DNA of 64,000 nt. Source: Bradyrhizobium sp. 195 (GTDB lineage: Bacteria > Pseudomonadota > Alphaproteobacteria > Rhizobiales > Xanthobacteraceae). How positions within the stretch are numbered: position 1 is the stretch's first letter; each line of letters starts with the position of its first letter. Shown in pieces: positions 19,502 through 29,628 of this stretch. Under the pieces are notes generated by a model that was not told where the DNA came from, did no database searches, and was given only the letters and a program-made list of their open reading frames with translations. The stretch spans positions 1,550,001-1,614,000 of the forward strand of contig NZ_CP082161.1 of assembly GCF_023101665.1 (NCBI RefSeq), written 5' to 3'. The translations under genes and the position numbers were made by a program.

Positions 19502-20374
19502 CCGGCCCGGCTCTTGCCGGCGACCGCGGTGACCCGCCGCCAGCTACACCACGCTAGGGGACACGATCCCATGCCCCGAAGCCTGACGAGCTTTCGGCAA
19601 TACTCCGGCTCACGAGCTGCGGTGAGTAGCAAACGGATCGCCCCGGGAGCTCGGGATTAACCGCAAGACACCTAAAAGACTACATTGTGGCGGGCGGCTG
19701 GACGCCCTCGCCGCGGCAAAAAAAAGCCCTCGCTGCCCGGGAGACTTGCCTCAAGGAGCGTCTGGCGGCACCTGACCTGAAGTTTCATGCAGCGGCGGTT
19801 AGAGCCTCGGAGTGTGCAGCGAGACCGGATTGAGGACCCGATAGGATTGCGTGAATGTTGTATGTCCGGTCTGGCCACCTCCGGCAAGGCGCCTATCTGT
19901 TTTCATCGGATGGTATACAATTGGCAGCGAATTGCAGCGCCGCCACTCCAAGCACACTAAAAAGGACGAGCGCAATTGAGAAGCCGATGTCGGTGATCCA
20001 AACGTGCTTGCGACAGGTTTCGAGAGCTGACTTGCCGAACGTCACGTCGTGGGCCGGTGCCGATCTTTCTAAAGTCTACAAGTCCAAAGTATTATTCGTA
20101 CGTCCTCGTTCGGAAACTTAAGGAAGTTACGTCTCATTAACCGCAGTCCTGAAACCGCAGTCCTGAACTTATAATTCGTACGATTCGCGACATTGCTGAT
20201 GCCGTATGGCGCTGGCGGCAAGGTCACTCGTTATACTCAGGTCCGTTGTTCGCGAATCTCGTGTTCTTCGCCGAACAGCTCAGCGTGCTGATTATGTAGC
20301 TGATGCGGGTTCCGGAAGGCACGCGATTGTCCGCCACTTGGGCAGCAAGCATAGACCCTCGTCCGCGAGGAGCG
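19502..20374. other. Intergenic between IS256 and the XRE gene
   Basis: The first 60 bases or so probably hold the IS256 right end (GGGGACACGATCC near 19557). The remainder shows no gene family. Confidence 0.45.
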
Positions 20375-20656
20375 CTATTTCTTTTTGCGATGCTGGCGCG
20401 CGGGCTTGCGACCCTTACGCAAGGTCTTTGGAGGCGTCGCACCTTTGGGTGGTTGGATGAAAAATTCAGACACATGAACGGCAAGCGTTGCAGCGATACG
20501 GTCGAGGATATCAACGGTCGGGTTTTCCGATTGCTGCTCAATACCGCCCATATAGGAACGGTCAATCCGGGCATCATACGCCAAGCGCTCTTGCGGAATA
20601 CCGCGATCTACGCGGATCCGGCGCACATTCCAGGCGACAAGCGCACGAGCTTTCAT
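20375..20656 (-). CDS. XRE-family transcriptional regulator
   Basis: The 93-residue protein has one Cro/C1 helix-turn-helix domain (residues 7-65: VRRIRVDRGIPQERLAYDARIDRSYMGGIE and NPTVDILDRIAATL) and a basic tail rich in Lys and Arg. It is a DNA-binding regulator. It lies 0.45 kb from, and divergent to, a DUF2285 gene and the FseA-like gene, an arrangement that recalls qseC-qseM of Mesorhizobium ICEs; whether it is a true QseC equivalent cannot be decided, because XRE proteins of this type are common. Confidence 0.85.
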   Translation of the reverse strand: MKARALVAWNVRRIRVDRGIPQERLAYDARIDRSYMGGIEQQSENPTVDILDRIAATLAVHVSEFFIQPPKGATPPKTLRKGRKPARQHRKKK

Positions 20657-21112
20657 GCGCCAAAACAGCCATTCTGACGTCGATCAAACCACTGGCTATA
20701 GCCGTATGAGTGCGGTAAGTCTGTTCAGATTGCTGATCGCAGACACCAAGCGCAAGCTAAATGAAACAGCCTGTATTTGATCGAGATACCGCTACGTCGC
20801 GCCGACTGATCCAGTGTTGATGAGTTATGGCGGGCGGCATCCGATGTGGACTTCTTGAGTCGGGTCGACGGCGCTGCACGCTGCAGGGCAGTAGTTCTGA
20901 CAATCGCGCTTCTGAGCGCAACGAATTGCGATCAGCATTCTGGCCTTGTCGGAGCGGCGAAATAGAAGGACGGGAAACCGCTCCCAGCCATCAATTGACT
21001 ACGGTAAGGCATGTTCCTGCAGACAGCGACAATCCGTTCTCTACGAAGAGGCTCTGAATACCGCTACCCTCGCTTAAATCGACGCTTCTCAATCTGGTAG
21101 GACTTTCAGGCA
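20657..21112. other. Divergent spacer upstream of the DUF2285 gene
   Basis: No gene is seen in these 456 bases. It is the place to expect operators of the XRE protein, but no clear dyad was found by eye. Confidence 0.4.
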
Positions 21113-21391
21113 GTGCCGTCCGATCCCAAGATCGCAGATTCCGCGCCTAACGCGCCCCAGCTCACGCCGTATGACGAGCAACATGCCGTCACCTATATGC
21201 GTCTCCTGGATGCCGAAGCCGATAATGCTGATTGGCGCGAAGTTGCGCGCATGGTGCTTGGTATTGATCCTACCCTGGATCCGGATCGCGCCCGCCGTAC
21301 TTTTGAAAGTCATCTGGCTCGCGCCAAATGGGCGGCGCGTCACGGCTTTCGGCATCTCCTGCAGCGCGGTTGGCCGAACAGCGAGGAATGA
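21113..21391 (+). CDS. DUF2285 protein, QseM-like antiactivator candidate
   Basis: The 92-residue product is a single DUF2285-type domain: YMRLLDAEADNADWREVARMVLGIDP, then DRARRTFESHLARAKWAARHGFRHLL. In Mesorhizobium loti ICEMlSym the small DUF2285 protein QseM binds and blocks the activators TraR and FseA, keeping the ICE integrated. This gene sits 170 bases before an FseA-like gene, which supports the same job here (inference). The GTG start at 21113 has AGG close by; no ATG start would retain the domain's first helix. Confidence 0.75.
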   Translation: MPSDPKIADSAPNAPQLTPYDEQHAVTYMRLLDAEADNADWREVARMVLGIDPTLDPDRARRTFESHLARAKWAARHGFRHLLQRGWPNSEE

Positions 21392-21560
21392 ATGTGTTTG
21401 ATGCGGACGTCACTTCTGTTGATGTCCGATCGCAAAATTAGATCGTCCCATCGCGTAACTGCATTTAACAGCGAATATCTGCGTTTGTGCAACCATAAAC
21501 CGTCACATTTGTCGGGCTGCAGTTGCATGTGCGTCAAAGAACATAGGGGAAAGTGGTACG

Positions 21561-22347
21561 ATGCCAGGTGCTGACTGGAAATCAGAGGAAGCCTATCCTG
21601 ACGCCAAGAAAGCAGAAGCTGCGGACATAGCCTGGGAATGGCTGCGCCGCAATTGCGAGTACCAAAGAGACTATATGGCCCTGGCGGCCAACGAACGATC
21701 CAGCGCGATGGCGGACCACTTTCGACGGCGATGGGGGCTGTCTTTTCGCAGCTGATCCGCAAAAGACGTCTGACCAACAAGCCATTTTCTGGGCGCCTGA
21801 AGTGCTGTCGACCGTGCTGTCCGTGCGCGCGGCTGTCCGCTCAGCGGCGTCCAAACGGTACAACCTGGATTTCAGCAAACTAGCGGATAGCGAGCTTCGT
21901 TGCGCGCCGGATGGATGGCATGCCATCGTGGCGCTCGGAGGCGCGAAGCATCGCCTTTGGCTAGCAGAACTGCCACCGGGAGGCTCATCGGTTGCTGTCG
22001 ACCTGCCGCTCGATCGCAATTTCGAGGTTGGTATGCGGGCAGCTCATCGATTTTGGCTGGCGCTCGAACGGCGGCCCATCGGACCATCCCCTCTGACGCT
22101 GCCGTTCTTGACGCGTCATCGGCTCATCCTCGCCTTGCGTGCAGTCGATGGATCCCTGGAAGGAAACAGCTATCGCGAAATCGCGCAAGGCCTATTCGGC
22201 AGGCATCGTATTCCCGATCGCGGCTGGAAAACAGACCATCTCCGCAGCCGGACCATTCGCCTGGTCCGGGCGGGGCTGCGTCTCATGCGAGGCGGCTATC
22301 GCGCGTTGCTCCGTCGCAACCGCAAAGACAAGGGCGAGGGGTCCTGA
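21561..22347 (+). CDS. fseA: FseA-like excision activator made by +1 ribosomal frameshift
   Basis: Two overlapping frames encode one protein. The first (21561-21755) is 64 residues with a DUF6499-type N-terminus (DWKSEEAYPDAKKA ... AWEWLRRNCEYQRDY) ending in RRWGLSF, then RS and a stop. The second is in the +1 frame from 21745, reading ADPQKTSDQQAIFWAPEVL and then a DUF2285 C-terminus (LEGNSYREIAQGLFG, IRLVRAGLRLMRGGYRALLRR). The overlap holds TCT-TTT-C at 21741-21747, where tRNA-Phe can move from UUU to UUC. In M. loti the msi172/msi171 pair is fused by exactly such a programmed +1 shift to give FseA, the activator of rdfS and ICE excision. The second frame has no good start of its own before residue 1 of the domain. 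Confidence 0.78.
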
Positions 22348-22576
22348 GCTTTTGGTTGATGGTACGGCCCCTGATATCTCACAAGACGATTGTAGTCGGC
22401 CGGTTTGAGGGCGGAAAGGGTTCTGGCGGGGCGCGGTTAGCGTTTTGGACTGCGGGTTGGCCGCGGTACTCGCCTAAAAATGAGCATCGCCGTCGATCGG
22501 GAACGGTCCGCACGTGCAAATGGACGCTAGCACTATTCGAAGCATCGATCGAACTTCTGCTAACACCGATACGCGG

Positions 22577-23485
22577 TTAGGCGGCTTCCGGAGTTGCGGC
22601 CTTTTTACAGAGCCGACCGACCCATCGGCAAAAGGCACGAGCGATCTCGGGGTTGTCACTTCGGTCCACCGCATAGGCCCGATACTGCATGCCGCTTGAA
22701 GTGCGCGATCCTGGTATCACATGGAGCGCCCCTGTCCGCATGAGATCGCTGACAATAATTTCAGGCACCACCAGCAGGCATTTTCCGGTCATCACGGCCG
22801 GCAAAGCAAGGTAATTATGATCGTATCGCGCCCCCGACTTGATGTCCTTTGCGGAAAGGTTCATGGCCCTAAGCCATGTTGGCAGTATGTCGGGCCGCGA
22901 TGTGATGTTCAGAATTGGCATCGAACGGACAGTTGAGAGCGTTTTTCCCATGACGTAATTTGGAGAACCTACGCATACGAGCGTCTCATTGTAGATCGCC
23001 CAATCGTCGGCCGGTTCAGCGATACAAAGATCGCGAGTGAGCAAGATGTCGAAATTGTCGGAAGATCTCGGCGGAGACAATGAACTGATCACGTCGACGA
23101 CTACGCCGCCCATCTCGGCAGAGAACGCCTGGAGATTCGGAATCAGAAAGGAGTACGCGAAGGTGGAAAGAGACGTGTGGACCACGATTCGATTAGCATC
23201 CGCTCGGCTCCTACGCCGCATCCTCTTCGCGGTGAAACACACTGTGTCAAGCGGTTCGGCAACGGCGTTCGCGAAGAGCCTTCCGAATTCTGTCAATTCG
23301 CTCCGTCGGCCTCGCCGTTGAACAAGATCCGTGCCAAAGTAGTCTTGTAACACAGACAAATAACGGCTGGCCGAGCTCTGTGTCATCCCCAATGTGCTCG
23401 CTGCACGCGTGACGCTACCCTCACGCGCAATGGTCACAAACACCCGGATAGCATTGAGGGGCACTTCATCGTGTTCGGCAGTCAT
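22577..23485 (-). CDS. LysR-family transcriptional regulator
   Basis: This 302-residue LysR protein is intact. The winged helix-turn-helix spans residues 9-67 (LNAIRVFVTIAREGSVTRAASTLGMTQSSASRYLSVLQ), followed by a linker helix and a type-2 periplasmic-binding effector domain (about 92-295). The start at 23485 is favoured by CCGGAG just upstream; an ATG at 23536 is in frame. It has no intact gene beside it, so its target is unknown; the divergent side is an IS remnant, which may have replaced the original target. Confidence 0.9.
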   Translation of the reverse strand: MTAEHDEVPLNAIRVFVTIAREGSVTRAASTLGMTQSSASRYLSVLQDYFGTDLVQRRGRRSELTEFGRLFANAVAEPLDTVCFTAKRMRRRSRADANRIVVHTSLSTFAYSFLIPNLQAFSAEMGGVVVDVISSLSPPRSSDNFDILLTRDLCIAEPADDWAIYNETLVCVGSPNYVMGKTLSTVRSMPILNITSRPDILPTWLRAMNLSAKDIKSGARYDHNYLALPAVMTGKCLLVVPEIIVSDLMRTGALHVIPGSRTSSGMQYRAYAVDRSDNPEIARAFCRWVGRLCKKAATPEAA

Positions 23486-23853
23486 TTTCTGCTCCGGTAG
23501 CTCCTGGAATGTCCGCTGATTGTCACGGCGGGCCATTGCCGGAATAAATGCTCCATCACATTATTCGATGTGTATATCCGGATCGCTGCTTATAAACGAT
23601 ATCTCACGCACAAAATCCGCCTTCTCGGTATGGTTCGTGCGGTCTGCCCGCAACTACGATTGCTGTCGACGGTTCTTTAAGAGGTGATCTCCAGGCGTCG
23701 GCAAGGCGGCTAACCGTTGATCCCAGTCGACATCGAGGGTCGTCTAGACGACAGGCTCGCAGTCTTAAGAGCGTTTAGAATTGCGCCCTAGAAGCCTGTC
23801 TGAGTAATCTGATTTTTCTCGACGAAGCACAAGCATCGTGATTCAAACGATGG
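23486..23853. other. Upstream region of the LysR gene
   Basis: No gene is seen. The stretch probably contains the lysR promoter and operator; nothing specific was identified. Confidence 0.4.
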
Positions 23854-24362
23854 ATGAGCAAGACATTTCGTCCGTGGGACGTTGATCAGGTTTGGCTGCC
23901 GCCGCCGTCGATCCAGGATTTTGGTGCCTTCAGGGCACGTGGCGCACTTTGTCCGTGATACGGTTCGCACCGGTTTGGACCTGTCGGCGATCATGGATGT
24001 CTACGACGAGGAGCGCGGCTTTCCGCCCTATCATCCTGGCATGATGGTGGCGCTGCTGCTTTATGCGTACAGCCAAGGGGTTTACTCGTCGCGCAAGATC
24101 GCGCGGGCTGCGAGGAGCGACTGGATTTTGCGGCGGTAACGGGGAAGCAACCTCCAGACTTCCGCACGATCAGCGAGTTCCGCAAACGCCATCTGGCAGC
24201 GTTATCGGGCCTGTTCCGGCAGGTCTTGAAGCTGTGCCGGGAGGCCGGCCTTGTGAAGCTTCGCCATGTGGCGCTCGACGGCACCAAGATCAAGGCCAAT
24301 GCCGGGATCAACAAAGCGATGAGCTATGGCCGGATGAAAGAGGCCGAGCCGAGGCTTGCGCC
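23854..24362 (+). pseudogene. IS1182-family transposase, truncated and frameshifted
   Basis: MSKTFRPWDVDQVWLPPPS starts the gene at 23854; one extra G near 23919 shifts the frame into VPSGHVAHFVRDTVRTGLDL, GFPPYHPGMMVALLLYAYSQGVYSS. A second shift near 24113 moves to ISEFRKRHLAALSGLF, VKLRHVALDGTKIKANAGINKAMSYGRM. The sequence ends abruptly at about 24362, where it abuts the PEP mutase remnant. It is not the same IS as at 16-17 kb. Confidence 0.82.
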
Positions 24363-24980
24363 GTCGGCGATGATCCGACGGAAGGTCTCCTGCATGGCGG
24401 TTGCAGCAGCACGGATGCCGTAATTGCCATAGATCATCATGCAAATATTGCCCAACGTTTTGACCCGCTTGGAGTCGAGGTCAGGGTGGGCGTTCGGCAC
24501 GATCACCAGCGGCACCGCTCCGGTCCAGGCGCGCGAAAAGCTTTCGATCTCGGAAGGATTCGCCCTCTTCGAATGGATCAGGATCATGTCCGCGCCAGCC
24601 TCCTTATAAGCGTGCGCCCGATGCAGGGCCTCCGCTTCGCCGAGGTTGGCAATCAAGGCTTCGTTGCGGGCGATGACGAGGAAATCCGGGTCCGATCTGG
24701 CCTTGATGGCGGCCTCGATCTTCCCCTCGAACTCTTCAACTCGCAATAGGTGCTGACGGCCGTCGGCAACAAGGCTCGTTACTTTTGGAAAAGTCTTGTC
24801 CTCGATCACAACGGCGCTGGCGCCGGCCCGCTCATATTCCGTGATAGCGTGAATGACGTTAATCGCATTGCCAAAGCCCGTATCAATGTCCGCGACGATC
24901 GGCAGCCTCGTGCGTCCGGCGATCGCCCGCAGCATGTCGAGATGCTGTGTCATTGAGATGAGGCTCATGTCCGGCAGCGC
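24363..24980 (-). pseudogene. PEP mutase / isocitrate lyase family, truncated at both ends
   Basis: The minus strand encodes LPDMSLISMTQHLDMLRAIA, VADIDTGFGNAINVIHAITEYERAG, VIEDKTFPK, and GADMILIHSK, the core of phosphoenolpyruvate mutase, the enzyme that forms the C-P bond of phosphonates. The N-terminal 40 or so residues are replaced by aminotransferase sequence and the C-terminus is cut by the IS1182 fragment. The region reads in one open frame with the upstream gene (24324-25667), but that results from a frameshift in the aminotransferase and is not a designed fusion. Confidence 0.8.
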
Positions 24981-26058
24981 CGGGCACGACAGCCACGGCG
25001 AAAGCGTCGAGCAAATACCGTCTGTTTCGATCAGCTTCGCGTCCGGCGTGCGCTTGCCGATAACCCCGTTGCAAGAGGGGAAAACATAAAAGGCACCGTC
25101 CGGCACACGGCAAGCAAGCCCCTTGGCCTGGTTCAGCTTGGCGACGATAAGGTCGCGGCGCTCCAAAAACGCGCGCACGAACTCTTTGATATGGTCCCGC
25201 CTCCCTGACAGCGCCTCGAGCGCGGCATGTTGAGAAATCGAGCTGGTGTGTGAAGAGGTCTGGCCCTGGATGAGGTTCATGGCCTTGATTAGCGCCAGAG
25301 GTCCGGCACCATACCCGACGCGCCAACCGGTCATCGCGTCAGCTTTGGACTCGCCGTTGACTGTTAAGGTGCGCTCAAAGAGATCCGGCGCGACTGCGGC
25401 CATTGTTGCGAAGTCGGGGTCGTAGGTGAGCTTTTCATAGATGTCGTCGGATAGCACATGCACATGGGTACGCTCGTGCAACACCGCAGCGAGCGCGAGC
25501 AAATCACCTCGGCTGTAGACTGCGCCGGTCGGATTGCACGGCGAATTCAACATCAACCATTTGGTGCGCGGCGTGATCGCCTTCTCCAGCGCCCGGGGCC
25601 GGAGCTTAAAGCCATCGAGTTCGCTGCAGGCGACGAGCACCGGCTTGCCGCCAGCCAGCGCCACCATGTCGGGATAGGAGGACCCAGCATGGCGTTGGGA
25701 TCACAACCTCGTCGCCCGGATCGAGGCTAGCGAATAGTGCGTTGAAAACGACCTGCTTGGCGCCGCAGCCCACCGTGATCTGGTCAATACCGTAATCGAG
25801 GCCATGATCGCGACGGAGGCTCTCGCCGATCGCTGCCCGCAGTGGCTTGATTCCGGCGACCGCCGTGTATCTCGTCTTCCCGTCGCGGATGGCTCGGATG
25901 CCAGCTTCACAGATAGCGGACGGCGTGTCGAAATCCGGCTCACCCTGGCTGAGCGTAATCACGTCGGCGCCCTGATCGTGCAGCTCGGCGGCGCGAGCTG
26001 TCATGACCTTGGTTTGAGAGGGACGGACGAGTTTGAGCCGTTCTGAAACGAGAGACAA
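24970..26058 (-). pseudogene. Aspartate aminotransferase-type enzyme, frameshifted and truncated
   Basis: Reading starts at 26058 (SLVSERLKLVRPSQTKVMTARAAEL, GADVITLSQGEPDFDTP, YTAVAGIKPLR). An extra C near 25685 breaks the frame after PTPCW; it resumes as YPDMVALAGG with MLNSPCNPTGAVYS, LSDDIYEKLTYD and the PLP site SKADAMTGWRVGYG. A second shift near 25015 leaves YLLDAFAVAVVPGAA in another frame, where PEP mutase sequence takes over at a GCGCTGCCGG microhomology. The family transfers amino groups between aspartate/aromatic acids and 2-oxoacids. Confidence 0.82.
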
Positions 26059-26467
26059 GACACAATATCCTTCGAGTTCGAATGAGCGGTTTCGTGGCGA
26101 TCTATCCGAACGAGAACGACCAAACTAACCGGGTGATCGCGGCATTGGATAAAATAATCGAAGATTACGATAACTGTATCGCTTCTTCGTGCGGCTCTGT
26201 TGGGCCGTTCGCAGTGCGTTGCGTCTTCGCTCTCCCTCTTCATCAGCCTGCGTTAGAAGTGCCAACTATCGCATCTTCGCAAGCTTACATCGACTTATTC
26301 GATTAGTGTCATCCTGCCGTAGCAGTTCAGGTTTTTAAGGTCGCACACAATCGCGAATATGCCTGATGACACAAGCGACCAATTTCGGTGGCCCGCCAAT
26401 GTCAGTGCCGATCTAAGAATTCGCGGGCGTGGCATTCGTATGAATGGAAGTGGAACCGGAGGCGGTG
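26059..26467. other. Spacer between divergent pseudogene units
   Basis: This 409-base stretch has no gene. It probably held the promoters of the aminotransferase (left) and the ABC transporter operon (right). Confidence 0.45.
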
Positions 26468-28048
26468 ATGACCCATATCGATCTGACGCGACGGCAAGCC
26501 ATCGCAGGCGCGGTTGCCGCAAGCGTGTTGGCCAGCACAGGCGCCGGTGCTGCGGAGGGTGAGCCTAAGACGTTGACGCGTCGCCGCCTCAAGGTCGGCA
26601 TGTCCGGATTTCCGCGATCCTTCGACCCGGTCATCGCGACCGATACTGCCATTCGCCGGATCATGCCGCAGCTTTTCGATACGCTGATCACCTTCGACCA
26701 TGCCCATGATATGCCGCTACGGCCCGGCTTAGCCGAGCGTTGGGAGCGGATCAATGCGCAGTCACTGCGGCTGTTCTTGCGCAAGGGAGTGGCTTTCCAT
26801 GACGGAACGCCTTTGACGGCCGAAGATGTCGCCTTTAGTCTTGGTCCTGACCACCTGCTGGGACCTGGACGCAGCGGAAAGTCCGAGGCGCTTCAGTTGC
26901 TTGATCGGCTCGAGAAAGTCGAAATCGTCGATCCTTACACCGTCATTGTGCATGCCAAGGGCGGCGACGCGCTCCTCGAGCAGCGCCTGGCTGCTTGGGG
27001 ATCGGAGATCGTCAGTCAGCGCGCCTTCGTGGCGGCGGGCTCGTAGGAGCGCTGGACCACAGCCCCTGTCGGAAGCGGTCCTTACAAGCTCGTCGACCAC
27101 AAGCTCGATCTTCGCGTCTCGTTGACCGCCCACGATGCCTATTGGGGCGGTCGGCCGCCGTTCGATGGCATCGACTACCGCATCATTCCCGAGCTTTCCG
27201 CCCGCGTGAACGGCCTGCTCGCCAGCGAGCTCGACATCGCCACTGACATTCCGCCGGACCAGTTCGCGACCATCCAGAAGCGTGCTGATCTCGAGATCGT
27301 GGGTGGTGCAGTGCAGAATATCCGCTCGCTCGTCTTCGATCAGACCGATGCCATCTTGAAGGATGCGGGTGTTCGCCGCGCCATGAGCCTTGCGCTCGAT
27401 CGCAAGCTGATCGTGCAGAGCTTGTGGGAAGACCGGCTCCCGATTCCGAACGGCTACCAGCTGCCGAGCTACGGCGAAGGCTACATCCACGAATTTCCCT
27501 CGCTTGCCTATGATCCCGGCAAAGCCAAGGAGCTGTTGGCCGAAGCGGGCTACAGGGGAGAGCAGATCGCCTATCGTCTGCTCAACAATTACTACCCCAA
27601 TCAGGTCTCTGGTGCGCAGATTATGATCGAGATGTGGCGTGCGGTTGGCCTGAACGTCAAGATCCAGATGATGGAAAACTTCGCGCAAATTCAACGCCAG
27701 CCGGTGCGTGCCATCTTTGATACGTCGAATACGGCGCTCTTTTTGGATCATCTCGGCCATCCCTGGCGTGAATTCGGTCCGAGCGGCACCCTGCCAAAGT
27801 CGATCGGAGTCTGGAGGAACGAGGAATACTTCGCGCTCGGCGCCAAGCTCCAGGACATCGTCCAGGCCGAACAGCGCCGGCCGATCATCCGTCGTATGCT
27901 CGAGATCATCAACTAGATCGATCCGCCTTGCGTGATTCTGCACGTCTCGGGCCAGTTCTATGGCAAGCGCCGCGATGTGCCATGGCTGCCGGGACTGACG
28001 CTCGACCTCAATTTCGGCCCCTTCAACAGAGCTCTGATCCGGACCTGA
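26468..28048 (+). pseudogene. Oligopeptide-type ABC transporter substrate-binding protein with two in-frame TAG stops
   Basis: The start at 26468 follows GGAGGCGGTG and encodes a signal peptide with a twin-arginine-like TRRQAIAGAVAASVLAS. The SBP_bac_5 fold is readable throughout in a single frame (LKVGMSGFPRSFDPVIATD, GVAFHDGTPLTAEDVAFSL, GSGPYKLVDHK, VRRAMSLALDRK) but is stopped by TAG at 27044-27046 and TAG at 27914-27916; the true end is a TGA at 28046. A protein of about 526 residues would bind peptides or similar ligands in the periplasm. It heads a five-gene dpp/opp-like operon, most of which is also mutated. Confidence 0.85.
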
Positions 28049-28640
28049 TCGCGATGATGCACACCTTGAATCGACCATTGTCCGACAGCAATCCGCCCTT
28101 GGAGCTAGCCCTCGGGCAGAGTGTCTTGGCGATGACCTGGTTTGACGACATTCTTGCCGCTGGAGATCTTGCGATCCTGTTCAAGGTCTCGCAGCCGATT
28201 CGAGGGGACGGCCGCGTTGCCTGGGAGGCGCGGACGCTGCGCCGAATTCATCAAAGCGTGGCTCAGAACCGCGCCGACGATCTGATAGCGCGCCGGCAAG
28301 TAGCGGAGCGCCTTGAGATCGGATGCGAGCTCAAGGCTGCTGCAAGTGTCCAGCCCATGTTCGAAAGCTGCGCGAACATCGGCCATTCCGAGGCGCATGG
28401 TACGATCTCCTTTGGGGAGCATTCGTGCTCTTTTGCCGGCCTTGTCGATACCAGCAATTCCAGGCGCGCCCGCACACCTGTCGCACAATTGCGCTGGCTA
28501 AGCACGCTTGCCGCCGATCGCCGAAGGTCGGCGGAGTTGCCATTCGAGGATGCCGCATCGTTGCTCTCTTGCCGTGGCAAGGGCTTCGTTCAAATCGAGC
28601 TGATGCGGCCCCTATGATGCGGGAAGGGCAGGGATCTCGC
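28049..28640. other. Unassigned 0.6 kb inside the ABC operon
   Basis: Open frames exist on both strands but none shows a known family. In related operons the ATPase follows the binding protein directly or after a small enzyme gene, so this may be the wreck of such a gene. Confidence 0.35.
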
Positions 28641-29628
28641 ATGGAGGCGCTTCTTCAGATCGCAGGTTTGGGTGTCGCGTTCGACGGTGTGCCGACGCTG
28701 CGCGGGTTCGATCTCACTCTCAGGCGTGGCGAATCGCTGGGCATGGTCGGCGAAAGCGGTTGCGGCAAATCCGTGACATGGCTTGCAGCGCTCGGTCTGT
28801 TGACACGGCGTGCTAACATAACGGGCAGCGTACGCCTGGCCGGAGAGGAGCTGCTCCATGCGCCAGCCTCTCGCCTCGACAACGTGCGCGGCGGGCAGAT
28901 CGCCATCATCTTCCAGGGCCCGGCGAGTGCGCTTAATCCTGTGCACACGGTGGGCAATCAGATCATCGAGGCCTTGCGGCTTCATCGCGGCATGGACCGC
29001 CGCACGGCGCTTGCCGAGGCGCGACGTCTGCTCGATCAGGTCGGTATACCCGATGCCGCGCGCCGGCTTGGCGCCTATCCGCACCAATTATCCGGTGGGC
29101 AGAACCAGCGCGTTATGATCGCACATGGCCCTTGCGGGGCAACCCGACATCTTGATCGCTGATGAACCTACCACCGCCTTGGATGTCACTATTCAAGCGC
29201 AGATCCTTGAGCTTCTGCGGCAGATCCAACGCGAGACAGGTATGGCGTTGGTCCTGATCTCGCATGATCTCGGCATCGTCAGTGAGATCTGTGAACGCGT
29301 ACTAGTCCTTTACGGGGGGCACATCGTCGAAGAATTGCCCACCGACCGTCTCTTCGACCAACCTGATCATCCATATACGAGAGGTCTTCTTGCCGCTCTT
29401 CCAAGTCTGGATGCGCCGCGGCAACGCCTCTTCCCCATTCCGGGGGTCGTGCCAAACGCAGCCGAGTTTCCGCCAGGCTGTCCTTTCGCTCCTCGTTGCG
29501 ATCGGCGGATCGGACGCTGCAGTGAATGGGCGATTGAGCTCGCCTCGCTGGATGGCGACATCAGACACAGGGCTGCCTGCTTGCATGTCACGAGCGAGGT
29601 GCCCACGGGCGAGGTCGTGGCTGCATGA
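28641..29628 (+). pseudogene. ABC transporter ATPase (DppD/OppD type), frameshifted
   Basis: Walker A is GESGCGKS, the Q-loop lies in IIFQGPASALNP, and the signature is LSGGQNQRVMIA. One extra C at about 29123 breaks the frame; it resumes as MALAGQPDILIADEPTTALDVT with Walker B and the H-loop ISHDLG, followed by the oligo_HPY tail (CPFAPRCDRRIGRC). The downstream ATPase starts inside its stop codon (ATGA at 29625). Without the repair of one base the protein lacks Walker B. Confidence 0.85.

Noticed and set aside
24324..25667. A 447-residue bifunctional aminotransferase/PEP mutase
   Set aside because: Both domains are truncated and the aminotransferase continues out of frame up to the joint, so the single frame is an accident of decay.
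26468..28048. Two in-frame TAG codons as a sign of amber recoding
   Set aside because: Other genes of the same operon carry a TAA and frameshifts, and TAG also occurs as an ordinary stop; plain pseudogene formation is simpler.
27928..28617. A plus-strand frame between the binding protein and the first ATPase
   Set aside because: It starts inside the binding-protein pseudogene and shows no family motifs; overlapping minus-strand frames are equally long.
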